Shown one piece after another: positions 1-7,954 of a stretch of 29,400 nucleotides of DNA; position 1 is the first letter of the stretch, and each line of letters opens with the position of its first letter. This DNA is from a virus, in IMG/VR virus record IMGVR_UViG_3300005253_000117, positions 1-29,400 of that record. One strand, given 5' to 3'. Position numbers and translations under genes: made by a program. The notes under the pieces were generated by a model that made no database searches, had not been told where the DNA came from, and saw nothing but the letters and a program-made list of their open reading frames with translations.

Positions 1-149
1 ATGACCCCATGATGAACTTTGATATGACCGAGTGGAAGGCGATACCGGATCAGGTTAATGATCGGGCCGCCCAGGTTATCATGGCGGGGAACTTGATTAC
101 AAACCGTCGCAGGGTTCATGGTATCCTACATACCATCGACACCGCCTGA
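1..149 (+). CDS. C-terminal end of a probable major capsid protein (partial)
   Basis: An open frame enters from the left edge (frame beginning at base 3) and stops with TGA at 147-149. It encodes about 48 residues containing the segments DMTEWKAIPDQ, AAQVIMAGNLITNRR and VHGILHTIDTA. The pattern of a Trp-containing strand, then a hydrophobic 'ragxLitnRRRxhG' stretch and a short tail, is what I associate with the end of phage major capsid proteins. The position just before a small capsid-associated gene and the head-tail adaptor fits. The gene start lies outside the window. The capsid assignment is an inference from tail sequence and gene order; another head protein is possible. Confidence 0.5.
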   Translation, partial: DPMMNFDMTEWKAIPDQVNDRAAQVIMAGNLITNRRRVHGILHTIDTA

Positions 150-150
150 C

Positions 151-168
151 GTTCAAAATTTGAACACA
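151..168 (+). repeat. Oriented palindromic element, copy 1
   Basis: GTTCAAAATTTGAACACA: a 7-bp perfect inverted repeat around a central A, followed by ACA. It lies in the 40-base gap between the probable capsid gene and the next gene, 21 bases before that gene's ATG and just ahead of its GAGGAG Shine-Dalgarno. The same element occurs at 8096-8113 (+) and 19727-19744 (-). The ACA extension gives it a direction, and in each case it points along transcription. Function unknown: operator, phage-specific promoter element or recombination boundary are options. Confidence 0.7.
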
Positions 169-189
169 TCTAACGAGGAGATATAAGAT

Positions 190-693
190 ATGGCTGGTCA
201 AGCCCTAGGATCGTCGCAGCAAGGTATTAAGAAGGTCTTTGCGACAGGCCTTACAGAGACGGCCACTTATGACAAGGAAGGCCTTGGCGCTATCCGCCAC
301 GAAGGCCAGAAGGTCTATAAGTGGGTGAAGTATAACAATGGCGCTAGCGCGGTTGCGGCTGTTGCTGGTAATGTTGTATACTACTATGGCGTTGGTGGTG
401 ATGCTGTTAGTGGCGGCTATGAGAATAGCGAAGTCACAATGGAACTCGCCGACGGCTATATGGGTGCGGGCGTTCTGCAGGCCATTATCGCTGATGCTTC
501 GTTCGGCTGGATACAGATTAAGGGTCCGGCAACTCTCACCACGTCTCCATCAGCTGGTGCCGATGGTAATGCACTGACACATGTGGGTGCTAGTGATGGT
601 ACGCTCGATGTAGCGGCCCTAGTGACTGACGCTATTGTCGCCTACGCCACAGACATATCAGCGGATAAGATTGTCTGTGAATTCCCCTGGTAA
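190..693 (+). CDS. Putative capsid-associated (decoration/stabilisation) protein
   Basis: A 167-residue protein rich in Gly, Ala and Val with many predicted beta strands and no signal peptide or membrane segment. Features include a WVKYNN segment near residue 45, a YYYG stretch near residue 64 and a hydrophobic C-terminal strand ending CEFPW. The ATG at 190 follows GAGGAG at a good distance. It sits directly after the probable capsid gene and before the adaptor, the usual place for head decoration or minor head proteins in short-tailed phages. I do not recognise a named family, so the role rests on position and composition. A palindromic element (151-168) lies just upstream. Confidence 0.5.
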   Translation: MAGQALGSSQQGIKKVFATGLTETATYDKEGLGAIRHEGQKVYKWVKYNNGASAVAAVAGNVVYYYGVGGDAVSGGYENSEVTMELADGYMGAGVLQAIIADASFGWIQIKGPATLTTSPSAGADGNALTHVGASDGTLDVAALVTDAIVAYATDISADKIVCEFPW

Positions 694-705
694 GGAGGTG
701 AAACT

Positions 706-1044
706 ATGGCTGCTTATGCATACGCTGTTACTTCCCTCCTGATCAAACCAGCTAGGTTTGGGGATGTCACTGGGCTTGGAATGTATGGAGGCGTTCTGGA
801 CATTACAAACTATAACGTCGCCACCAAGCCTGCTATCACGGAGATTAGCGGGAAATTCCGGAATGTGGTCTCGGTAGTATTCGGGACTAGCGATACCGGG
901 TTCGTGTTCCGCTATGATCTTGCCACCAATACTGTGTTCGCATACTATGCAGACTATGATGCGGTGGCTGATGGAGCACTCATCCAGTCTGCGGTTGATC
1001 TGGATGCTGGCGCTGCCCACTTCCAGGCCTTCGGACTGGTTTAG
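706..1044 (+). CDS. Small virion-region protein of unknown function
   Basis: A 112-residue protein preceded by a near-perfect Shine-Dalgarno (AAGGAGGTG, seven to eight bases before ATG). It is beta-rich, with alternating hydrophobic residues (ISGKFRNVVSVVFG), and ends in a segment that looks like an exposed sheet (GFVFRYDLATNTVFAYYADYD). No catalytic motif, signal peptide or membrane helix is visible. Its stop overlaps the GTG start of the next gene by one base, so the two are probably translationally coupled. Between a capsid-associated gene and the head-tail adaptor it is likely a structural or head-completion protein; I do not recognise the family. Confidence 0.55.
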   Translation: MAAYAYAVTSLLIKPARFGDVTGLGMYGGVLDITNYNVATKPAITEISGKFRNVVSVVFGTSDTGFVFRYDLATNTVFAYYADYDAVADGALIQSAVDLDAGAAHFQAFGLV

Positions 1045-1760
1045 TGGGGACGCTAACTACGACAGAGCTGGTTAGTGAAACTCGCGCTCATTTGGGCGGG
1101 CGCGATGACCTGACTGATGCTGAACTTGTGGTTGCTCTCAACCTTACACAGCAACGCATAGCTCGTTCACACGACTTTGAAGAGCTGCGTACGGTTGAGA
1201 GTGGTGCCTTTGTTATATCAGGGACGCCTGCGACAGATAAGTTTCTTGCCTTCTCGACATTGGGCCAAAGTAATCCTCGGGAAATATATTCCTTCCGGGT
1301 GATAACTAATGATGGACGATCCCGAAAACTGATTGCTAAGCCAGTTCGGAAGTTTGATGAGGAGATACCAGAACCAGAATTCTATGCTACCGGTCTACCT
1401 ATACAGTATGCGATGTGGGCGGAGAAGTTTGAGTTCTGGCGAGTTCCAGATACAGTGGATAACTATGACATTCGTATGAGTTTCTGGCCGACTGCGTTGG
1501 TTGTTAGTCCTGGTACTGCGGTGTCAGAGTTTAAAGAAAAAGACGACATGATTATCAATCTGGGCGTATCATATCTGTATGGCCGTCTCGGGGAGTACGA
1601 ACGGGCAGGTAGGTTCTGGAACATCTTCCGCGAAATGTGGAAGAGTGCTAGGATGGAAGATCAGCTTCGACCAGATCTAGTTATATCCTCAGGGTATAGT
1701 CGTACACAGCCTGCAGGGCAAGGTAAGCCCTGGCTTGATCCATGGGTTAAGGGGACCTAA
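1044..1760 (+). CDS. Head-tail adaptor protein (P22 gp4 / SU10-adaptor type)
   Basis: A 238-residue protein. The N-terminus (residues 5-50) is helical with the pattern TELVSETRAHLGGRDDLTDAE and then LNLTQQRIARSHDFEEL, matching the signature of phage adaptor proteins: a short helix, 'a-n-xaqxxIaxxhdweeL', then a beta domain. A later FWPTALVV strand and a C-terminal helix (LGVSYLYGRLGEYERAGRFWNIFREMW) are also usual. Such proteins bind the portal and form the ring that receives the tail. The start is GTG, overlapping the upstream TAG as TAGTG. The family call is by pattern recognition, not by database search. Confidence 0.65.
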   Translation: MGTLTTTELVSETRAHLGGRDDLTDAELVVALNLTQQRIARSHDFEELRTVESGAFVISGTPATDKFLAFSTLGQSNPREIYSFRVITNDGRSRKLIAKPVRKFDEEIPEPEFYATGLPIQYAMWAEKFEFWRVPDTVDNYDIRMSFWPTALVVSPGTAVSEFKEKDDMIINLGVSYLYGRLGEYERAGRFWNIFREMWKSARMEDQLRPDLVISSGYSRTQPAGQGKPWLDPWVKGT

Positions 1761-1762
1761 CT

Positions 1763-2848
1763 ATGGCCTTTACATACACCTGGAATGGAACATTCGAGAG
1801 CCAGCCTGCCGATACGGAGGATTTATCGATTGGCGCGAGTCGTATGCGGGATCATAAGAAGGCGATTAGTGAGCGGGCGGAGATAGACCACAACTGGAAC
1901 GGCGGCGCGGACGACGGCCAGCATAAGAAGATTACCTTCGGCGCACAGATTGTGGACCCTGCTAATGTTGCTAATAAAGGGTTCCTATATACTAAGGATG
2001 TAGCTGCCAAGGTTGAACTGTTCTGGGAAGATGAGGACGGTAATGTTTATCAGATAACATCTGCTGGTAGGCTACTTGTTGCAGCAAATATTCAAGCACA
2101 AACCTATGAAGCATTTGATGATAGCGGGGTGGCAGACGCCTATGTTATCACGCCTGTTCCGGCGATTACAGCCTATGCTAAATATCAAAGGTGGGTTTTT
2201 AAAGCAGCTAACGCCTGTACTGGCGCTTCAACACTTAATGTTAGTGCAGTAGGCGTAAGAACTATTAAGAAAAATGGTGGGGTAGACGATCTAGAAGAAG
2301 ACGATATTGTTGCTGGTCAGATTGTCGTAGTTGACGATGATGGTACGAATTTGCAGATGGTCTCGTCAATCGCGTCCCTTGGGACAAGTAAAATTACCAC
2401 CTATAATTTCACTGATAATACCAATCACATTAATTTACCAACTGCGCCTACTAAAGTTCTGTGGAGTACAGAACAAACTATTGTTCTGCCCACCAGCGGT
2501 TTCTTACAGTTGTATTTCTATGGGCGTATTAATTTACAGGGAAGTACAAGTCGTAGACCAGTTATCGGATTACGGATTAATGGAACCGATTATTGGCCTT
2601 CTATAGATGAAGGAGGCTCAATAGTATACGCAGCTTTAGATAGAATTCTTTTTGGGTCGTATAACATTTATAAAGGGGGTAGTTATACTCGGCCTAATTT
2701 ATTTCATCTTGATATTGAAGGCCACGGTATTTCAACTGGATCAGTAGCTGCCCAGCCAATAATAGCACAGGAGGCTGGCACTACTATGGACCTTGTAGGT
2801 GCGACTGTTATATCACGACTTAAAGTTGTTGTTACAGATACAACATAA
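1763..2848 (+). CDS. Probable tail or head fibre protein
   Basis: A 361-residue protein. The first 60 residues have a pattern seen at the start of many phage fibre-like proteins: a Trp near residue 7, QPADTEDLSIGASRMRD, HKKAISERAEIDHNW and a GADDGQHKKI segment, which is probably the virion anchor. Residues 110-205 form a beta-rich repeat-like module (YVITPVPAITAY, FKAANACTGASTLNVSAVGVRTIKKNGG) typical of fibre shafts. The remainder is a beta-rich domain with TTYNF and VVTDTT strands that could carry receptor binding. The bases around 2400-2840 look more AT-rich than the first part of the gene, as often seen for exchanged receptor-binding domains. The host receptor is unknown. Confidence 0.6.
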   Translation: MAFTYTWNGTFESQPADTEDLSIGASRMRDHKKAISERAEIDHNWNGGADDGQHKKITFGAQIVDPANVANKGFLYTKDVAAKVELFWEDEDGNVYQITSAGRLLVAANIQAQTYEAFDDSGVADAYVITPVPAITAYAKYQRWVFKAANACTGASTLNVSAVGVRTIKKNGGVDDLEEDDIVAGQIVVVDDDGTNLQMVSSIASLGTSKITTYNFTDNTNHINLPTAPTKVLWSTEQTIVLPTSGFLQLYFYGRINLQGSTSRRPVIGLRINGTDYWPSIDEGGSIVYAALDRILFGSYNIYKGGSYTRPNLFHLDIEGHGISTGSVAAQPIIAQEAGTTMDLVGATVISRLKVVVTDTT

Positions 2849-2862
2849 ACTGTGGATTAGTA

Positions 2863-3426
2863 ATGGCTGGTAGTTTTAGTCAAGGAAGCACTACTAGAGA
2901 TACTGCTAGTAGAGGTGCAGGCGGATTAGGTGGAAGCCGGGATGGTGCAGGCAGCCTTTCACGTTCACCTGAGCTAGGTGGTCGCCGCCCTGGTAATGCT
3001 CGAGGGGCACCACTTAATGCTAATACAAGGGATCATACTGCGGGTTTTCTGAAAGCCCTCAAGATTGGCGGGCCGGGAGGTGCTCTTGCTTTTGGTTTGG
3101 CTAAGATGATCCAAGGCTTTTTTGAGCCTAACCCAGACGGCACATTCGGATTTACGCCTCCTGGTACGTCAAAGGAGAGACTAGATCGTCAGATTAGTAG
3201 GTCTAGGGAACGCGAAGGCGATAAACAAGGTAATCCACTCCTTGATATATTGCTTAGAGGAGCGCCTAGTAGTCAGGGTGCTAAACCACAAACGCAGCCC
3301 GCTCAGCAGGCTAGTCCTATTCCAGACGATCTCCTGGATTTGCTAGGCGCCCCTGCTGCTGCTCGAGCCAGGACTAAGGACGATGAGACTATGGAGCTAA
3401 TAAGACAGATATTAGGCGGCGGCTAA
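2863..3426 (+). CDS. Gly/Arg-rich virion-region protein of unknown function
   Basis: A 187-residue protein. Residues 1-55 are low-complexity and basic (Gly, Arg, Ser), with repeats of 'RGAGGLGGSRDGAGS' kind. A short hydrophobic patch follows (GGPGGALAFGLAKMIQGFF, residues about 68-88), then a Pro/Gln-rich linker and a C-terminal helix (DDETMELIRQILGGG). The hydrophobic segment could be membrane-active or a packing helix. It lies between fibre and nozzle genes and its TAA abuts the next ATG, so it belongs to the virion operon. No family recognised. Confidence 0.5.
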   Translation: MAGSFSQGSTTRDTASRGAGGLGGSRDGAGSLSRSPELGGRRPGNARGAPLNANTRDHTAGFLKALKIGGPGGALAFGLAKMIQGFFEPNPDGTFGFTPPGTSKERLDRQISRSREREGDKQGNPLLDILLRGAPSSQGAKPQTQPAQQASPIPDDLLDLLGAPAAARARTKDDETMELIRQILGGG

Positions 3427-3723
3427 ATGGCTGCTAAGAAACTAAGCACAGAGTTTCCGCAGTTTGTACTGCGCGGGGTAACATCCTTCGTTGAGGTCTA
3501 CAATAGACTAAGAGGCCTCATCGCAGCGTTTAATGATTTAAGGAATCAGATGATTAGTTCTGTTAATGACCACGGAGACCGTCTAACAGCAACAACAGGG
3601 GCAGGGGCACCTGCTACAACGCCGGCAGATACGTTATTGTATTATCTGGATACTAGCGCCAAGGATATGTATGTTAGTGTAGGTACGAGTAGTTCGGCAG
3701 ATTGGAAGAAGGTGACTCCGTGA
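3427..3723 (+). CDS. Small virion-region protein, possibly a fibre or needle component
   Basis: A 98-residue protein. Residues 15-50 form an amphipathic helix (VTSFVEVYNRLRGLIAAFNDLR) that could trimerise. Then comes a Thr/Ala-rich linker and a small C-terminal beta module (DTLLYYLDTSAKDMYVSVGTSSSADWKKV), reminiscent of the short 'YYDTSTxkxY..v.......W..v' units in phage fibre proteins. The ATG follows the previous TAA without a gap. Its stop overlaps the GTG start of the nozzle-type gene (GTGA). The structural role is inferred from position and architecture. Confidence 0.5.
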   Translation: MAAKKLSTEFPQFVLRGVTSFVEVYNRLRGLIAAFNDLRNQMISSVNDHGDRLTATTGAGAPATTPADTLLYYLDTSAKDMYVSVGTSSSADWKKVTP

Positions 3724-5498
3724 GTCCTCAAGCTAGCACAATACCAGATAGAAAGCCTGCGCTGGACGAGTGGGAATATCACTTGTCTGAGATTATAACC
3801 GGCGGCGAGGACTATTCTACCCGCTCGGAGTTAATCCAGGAAGGTGGAAGTGTTAGCGTTGAGAATATGTTCTTCCATAAGGGGCGAGCTGTTAAGGACT
3901 TCGGCTTTGCGACATTTGGTGGAGTGGTGCGGGGAGTTCCTAGGCTCGATTATCAGTTTAATAAGAGCGACGGCTCGTCGGAGTTGGTTCTGCTAACCAA
4001 TGCTACGTTGTATACCTGGAATGTGACGGCGGCAGAGTGGCAGTATGTAAGCGATGGTAATGACACAACTATGAGGGTTGCAGGAGTTGCGACAGACTTA
4101 GTAATAGATGTTGTATCTATTGCGGGATTCTCTAATGGAGATTTCATAGGTGTTCTTCTGGACGATGGTACACAGCATCAGACAACTATAAATGGAGTGC
4201 CGGCCGGTACACTGATAACAATTACAGATGCGCTACCTAGCGGGGCGGCGATCGGTAAGGTTGTGGTTAAAGCGGTGGATTTCGCAGGGAGTAGTGTTAT
4301 CCCAATTAGTATTGCAACGTGGACGGCGAAGGATAGAATATATATCGCTAATGGAGTCGATACACCTCGCTGGTACGACGGAGCAACGTGTGAGATAATC
4401 GAGAACCTACCGGCGACTACTTTTTCATGTAGGCTTATACGGGTGTTTAATGATTATATCTTGTTATTCCACACAGTTGAAGACGGCACGGCGTATCCTC
4501 AGCGAGAGCGTTGGTCTGATGCAGGGTTTGATAATATCTGGAATGAGACAGTTAACTTTAATGACTTCTACCAGAACGACGATTGGATCACGGCGGCGGA
4601 GCAACTTGGACCTTACCTGATTGTGTATAAAGACCGAAGTATAATTCGTCAGGCTTTCTTAGGGGAAACTGATAAGACTTGGGACTTCGTTCAGGTTGTG
4701 GATGGAGAGGGGGCAGCGTCTCAGGGAGCAGTTGCCAACCTGGGAAACAGTCATATATTTTTAGGGAATAAGAATATATTCGAGTATAGAGGGGAATTCG
4801 ACTTAGATCCTATCGGTGATGATATTCGTGATAAGATATTCGGCGTTGATGGAGATTTGAATGTAGGTAGTGTAGGTAGTGCCTTTTTAACTTATATAGA
4901 GGAGCTACTCGAAGTATGGGTGTCGTATCCTAGGAATACAGAAACAGTTCCTAAGGATACTATGAGATATAAGATAGATGAAAAGGCTTGGAGTCATAGG
5001 GTATGGCCGTTGAACTTTATGGAGTTCGGCTTTTATCAGTCTCAGGCGGGGCTACGATGGAGTGATGCAATTGGAGCGTGGAATATTCAAATAGGTCCGT
5101 GGGTTAAGAGTGCATTCTTAGCCAATGCGCCAACTATCCACCTGTGTAATGCAGATAACCTGCAGGTTTACGAGTATGATTATATTACAACTACCGATAA
5201 CGCCGCTGCGGTAGCCTATATATTGGAGACTAAGGACTACTATAATCCAACTGTCGATCTTCGCTTTGATCGGTTTGATTTTAGTATGTTAGGGACTAGT
5301 GTTTTAGTGGAGTATAGTGTGGATAAGGGAGTAACTTGGACAACCCTAAAAACACTCTCGCCCGGCTCAGTATATGCGAAGGTATCTGCATGGAGACAAT
5401 TCGTTGCCGCTCGGATTAGGTTTAGGTTCAGCGGCAGTGCGGTGTTTGGTTTGGAGTGGCTTGCTTTCAGGTTTAAGCCTGAGAGTGTTAGATTATAG
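3720..5498 (+). CDS. Tail nozzle / packaged-DNA stabilisation-type protein
   Basis: About 592 residues of almost pure beta structure, with segments such as SVENMFFHKGRAVKDFGFA near the N-terminus, WTAKDRIYIANGVDTPRWYDG, RLIRVFNDYILLFHT, and GAVANLGNSHIFLGNKNIFEYRG. The order 'genes for adaptor, then large beta-propeller protein' and the 'ngvd.p..ydg..' segments resemble the tail nozzle proteins of short-tailed phages (P22 gp10 and T7 gp12 types). I place the start at GTG 3720, which overlaps the upstream TGA as GTGA and has AAGAAGGTG upstream; an in-frame TTG at 3702 would add six residues and is less likely. The C-terminal 100 residues look like an additional beta domain. Confidence 0.6.
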   Translation: MSPQASTIPDRKPALDEWEYHLSEIITGGEDYSTRSELIQEGGSVSVENMFFHKGRAVKDFGFATFGGVVRGVPRLDYQFNKSDGSSELVLLTNATLYTWNVTAAEWQYVSDGNDTTMRVAGVATDLVIDVVSIAGFSNGDFIGVLLDDGTQHQTTINGVPAGTLITITDALPSGAAIGKVVVKAVDFAGSSVIPISIATWTAKDRIYIANGVDTPRWYDGATCEIIENLPATTFSCRLIRVFNDYILLFHTVEDGTAYPQRERWSDAGFDNIWNETVNFNDFYQNDDWITAAEQLGPYLIVYKDRSIIRQAFLGETDKTWDFVQVVDGEGAASQGAVANLGNSHIFLGNKNIFEYRGEFDLDPIGDDIRDKIFGVDGDLNVGSVGSAFLTYIEELLEVWVSYPRNTETVPKDTMRYKIDEKAWSHRVWPLNFMEFGFYQSQAGLRWSDAIGAWNIQIGPWVKSAFLANAPTIHLCNADNLQVYEYDYITTTDNAAAVAYILETKDYYNPTVDLRFDRFDFSMLGTSVLVEYSVDKGVTWTTLKTLSPGSVYAKVSAWRQFVAARIRFRFSGSAVFGLEWLAFRFKPESVRL

Positions 5499-5507
5499 GA
5501 GGACATA

Positions 5508-6509
5508 ATGGCTCTATCAGATATCCTATTCGGGACTAAGCCCAAGGCTACGATTACGGGCAAGACCACGCTTACTGAGGAACAGCAAAAGCTATTTGAG
5601 GAAACTGTGTTTCCTTTCTTAGACGAACCTATTGCTGGGCAGCCTCTTAGCAGTACTGAACAACTTTCACTGGCAGCCTTAGAAGAACAAGCAATACAGG
5701 CGGTTTCAGGAGATACTGCCGGCACCCAGGCGCAAGGTGCGTTAGGGGACATATTTAGTCGAGGTCCTACTGATATTAGTGAGTTCTTTGAGAGTAATAT
5801 CAGAGACCCACTGCTGAAGGATTTCAATGAGATAATTCTACCCGGAATAGGTAAGCGGTTTGCTGGTCAGTTCTTTAGCGGGGAGCGGGCGGAGGGAGAG
5901 CGCAGCGCAGTTGATGATCTACTTAGAACACTCACATCAGAGCGGTCTAAGATAGCTCTTGCTGGGCGGGAACAGGATACGGATGCAATACTGCGAGCAG
6001 CAGGTCTAGCGCCGGGCGCCGATGCAGGGGTGCTTAGTAATCTGATGGGGCTGTTTGAGGGCGGTGGGCTTGGAAGGAATATAGACAGACAAAGATTACA
6101 TGATATTCTTGCTGCGTTGGGTATACAGACAACAGAGAATATCGGAATTGGCACAGGAGGGTCCTCTGGGCTTTTAGGTGGGCTACTTGGTGGTGTGGGT
6201 ACAGGGGTTGGTATGGCTGGTGGTGCCGCCCTGCTTTCTTCTGAGGATTATAAAACTGATAAAGCACCCGCAGAAGATGTATTGCCGAGGCTGGATAAAA
6301 TGCGTATTGAGCGTTGGAGGTATAAGGGGGGCGCTGATAAAGCATTGCATATTGGCCCGTATGCTGAGGAATTCCAAGCAGCATTCAATACAGAAGATAG
6401 TAAAACCATACCTATTATTGATGCCCTTGGCGTTGCTCTTAAGGGTGTACAGGAACTCAGCGGAAAAGTTAGTATGTTAGAAAGTGCGATGATGGAGGAG
6501 GCAGCATAA
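5508..6509 (+). CDS. Virion protein with C-terminal S74 (endosialidase-type) intramolecular chaperone domain
   Basis: A 333-residue protein. The N-terminal two thirds are helical (residues 20-200), followed by a Gly-rich hydrophobic stretch (GGSSGLLGGLLGGVGTGVGMAGG, about 217-240). The last 85 residues carry features of the S74 chaperone/self-cleaving domain: SSEDYKTDK (Ser and Lys five apart, as in the SDxxxK site), then 'LPRLDKMRIERWRYKG', 'HIGPYAEEFQAAF', 'IPIIDALGVALKGVQEL' and a final coiled helix. In known fibres this domain trimerises the protein and then cleaves itself off. Here Asp of the usual SD is replaced by Ser. The rest does not look like a beta-helical fibre, which is unusual. 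The Shine-Dalgarno AGGAGG precedes ATG. Confidence 0.65.
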   Translation: MALSDILFGTKPKATITGKTTLTEEQQKLFEETVFPFLDEPIAGQPLSSTEQLSLAALEEQAIQAVSGDTAGTQAQGALGDIFSRGPTDISEFFESNIRDPLLKDFNEIILPGIGKRFAGQFFSGERAEGERSAVDDLLRTLTSERSKIALAGREQDTDAILRAAGLAPGADAGVLSNLMGLFEGGGLGRNIDRQRLHDILAALGIQTTENIGIGTGGSSGLLGGLLGGVGTGVGMAGGAALLSSEDYKTDKAPAEDVLPRLDKMRIERWRYKGGADKALHIGPYAEEFQAAFNTEDSKTIPIIDALGVALKGVQELSGKVSMLESAMMEEAA

Positions 6510-6510
6510 A

Positions 6511-7953
6511 ATGGCCGCAGTAATTAATCTTCCTCGGGACGAGCGGTTTGGAGATATCGGTACCGGCCTCGGTGGGATTGTAAGTGGGTTACTGACAGGG
6601 TTTGCCGCTAAGAAAAAGAAAGAAGATCAAGCGAGTGCGCTTGAGGAAGTTATGAAGCTAGCGGAAGATGATCCAGCTAACTTCAGCGTAGCAGTAGCAA
6701 TGCCTATTCTTGGGCAGGCTGGCTTTGATCCGGGTGAGTCCGCCCGGATTGCTCAAGCTATGGCGCAGCGTTCTCAGAACCTCCGCCAGAGAGAATTTCA
6801 GACGGTGCTGGAAGAGAGCAGGCAGCAGTTTCAGGGGGAGGAAGCTAAGAAGGGGCGTGAAGCGACGGCAGGGCTACAGGGAGAACGGATTGAGGCAACA
6901 GCGGCTGCCGCAGAACTAGATCAAGCCTTTGAAGAGCAGCAAAATATTCTAAAGCTAGATCGTAAGGGTACTATAGCTGCGCAGAATCGTGCTCAGGAAC
7001 TTCAAATATCAACAGATAAGATTACTGCTGCTGCAGATCGAGCCACAGCTACGGCAAAAGCTGCAGACGTGCGGGCGGAGGCTGATCGTGTATCTAGGGA
7101 GAAGATTGCCGGGCTTAAGTTTAAGATAAATAAAGAGCAAGGGGAAGATATTGCCAAGATTCCTGGGCTGGCGGATGCTATGGAGGCAGGGAAGACTGAT
7201 AGGTCACTAGCCCTAATTACAGGCTCAGGGCTGAATGTAGACAGTAAGCTAGGACTGATGAAAATTATCCTGGATAATGCACAAGCTAAGGCTAAGGCAG
7301 GCACAGCGGGCGGTAAGGAATCATTCCATGATGTTATCCTGCCCGGCGGTAATAAGAGAACTATCAAGGCTAATGTAGGGGAGACTGGCCAGCAGGCATT
7401 CGATCGTCTTGTGGCAGCGGGGGAACTACCTTCAGACTCACGGCTTGGTTCTAGGACTGAGGGTGGAGTTAATAGAGAGAGCATTGCTGAGAGTACTGGG
7501 CTTGATCTTGAGAAGCCTGAGGAGAGCGCTGTTGTGTCTGCAATCCTACGGGATGAGGATCAGATTGGGAAGGATATAGAAGAGGCATTCAAGACTGAAC
7601 AGAACATTGGTGGTATTCTTACCAAGGTATTCGGGGATAAGCTAGCCTTTACGAAAGCGACCCTTGGTCGGAGTAAGGTGCGAGATATAATGGTGGCGGG
7701 AGAGGTTGATCCGGGGAAGGTTGCTGCTATGGCTAAGCAGCAGGGTATTGAGGCGTTTGAGAAGTTTGAATGGATACCAGATAACATCACAGCTACAGGT
7801 AAACTGCCCCTATACCTTGATTATGCCCGAGTACAACTTGGCTGGGATAATCGGTCGCTTAGGAAATTTGCGATGGAGACATTAAAGTTAACCTCAGACC
7901 AATTCGACGCGTATCTTAATAAAGTAGAAGAACTTAAGTTGGGAAATCAATAG
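6511..7953 (+). CDS. Coiled-coil protein, probable internal virion (ejection) protein
   Basis: A 480-residue protein. A Gly-rich hydrophobic start (residues 13-31) is followed by KKKKEDQ. A long Ala/Glu/Gln-rich helical region then runs roughly from residue 85 to 205, with almost no Pro and heptad-like spacing, as expected of a coiled coil. The C-terminal half is mixed and helical. Long helical proteins next to a giant ejection protein at the end of the virion operon are typical of proteins released into the cell at infection in short-tailed phages. No enzymatic motif is visible. Bases are tightly packed (two-base gap to the next gene). Confidence 0.5.
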   Translation: MAAVINLPRDERFGDIGTGLGGIVSGLLTGFAAKKKKEDQASALEEVMKLAEDDPANFSVAVAMPILGQAGFDPGESARIAQAMAQRSQNLRQREFQTVLEESRQQFQGEEAKKGREATAGLQGERIEATAAAAELDQAFEEQQNILKLDRKGTIAAQNRAQELQISTDKITAAADRATATAKAADVRAEADRVSREKIAGLKFKINKEQGEDIAKIPGLADAMEAGKTDRSLALITGSGLNVDSKLGLMKIILDNAQAKAKAGTAGGKESFHDVILPGGNKRTIKANVGETGQQAFDRLVAAGELPSDSRLGSRTEGGVNRESIAESTGLDLEKPEESAVVSAILRDEDQIGKDIEEAFKTEQNIGGILTKVFGDKLAFTKATLGRSKVRDIMVAGEVDPGKVAAMAKQQGIEAFEKFEWIPDNITATGKLPLYLDYARVQLGWDNRSLRKFAMETLKLTSDQFDAYLNKVEELKLGNQ

Positions 7954-7954
7954 T

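Noticed and set aside
151-165. LexA/SOS box
   Set aside because: The palindrome is GTTC-N7-GAAC. The alphaproteobacterial box is GTTC-N7-GTTC and the Gram-positive type is GAAC-N4-GTTC; neither matches exactly.
1763-2848. Target of a diversity-generating retroelement at the fibre gene
   Set aside because: No reverse transcriptase and no A-biased template repeat of the fibre gene was seen in the window.
3702-3719. TTG start for the nozzle-type protein
   Set aside because: GTG 3720 overlaps the upstream stop in the usual GTGA manner and has AAGAAGGTG upstream, which is better than TTG 3702.
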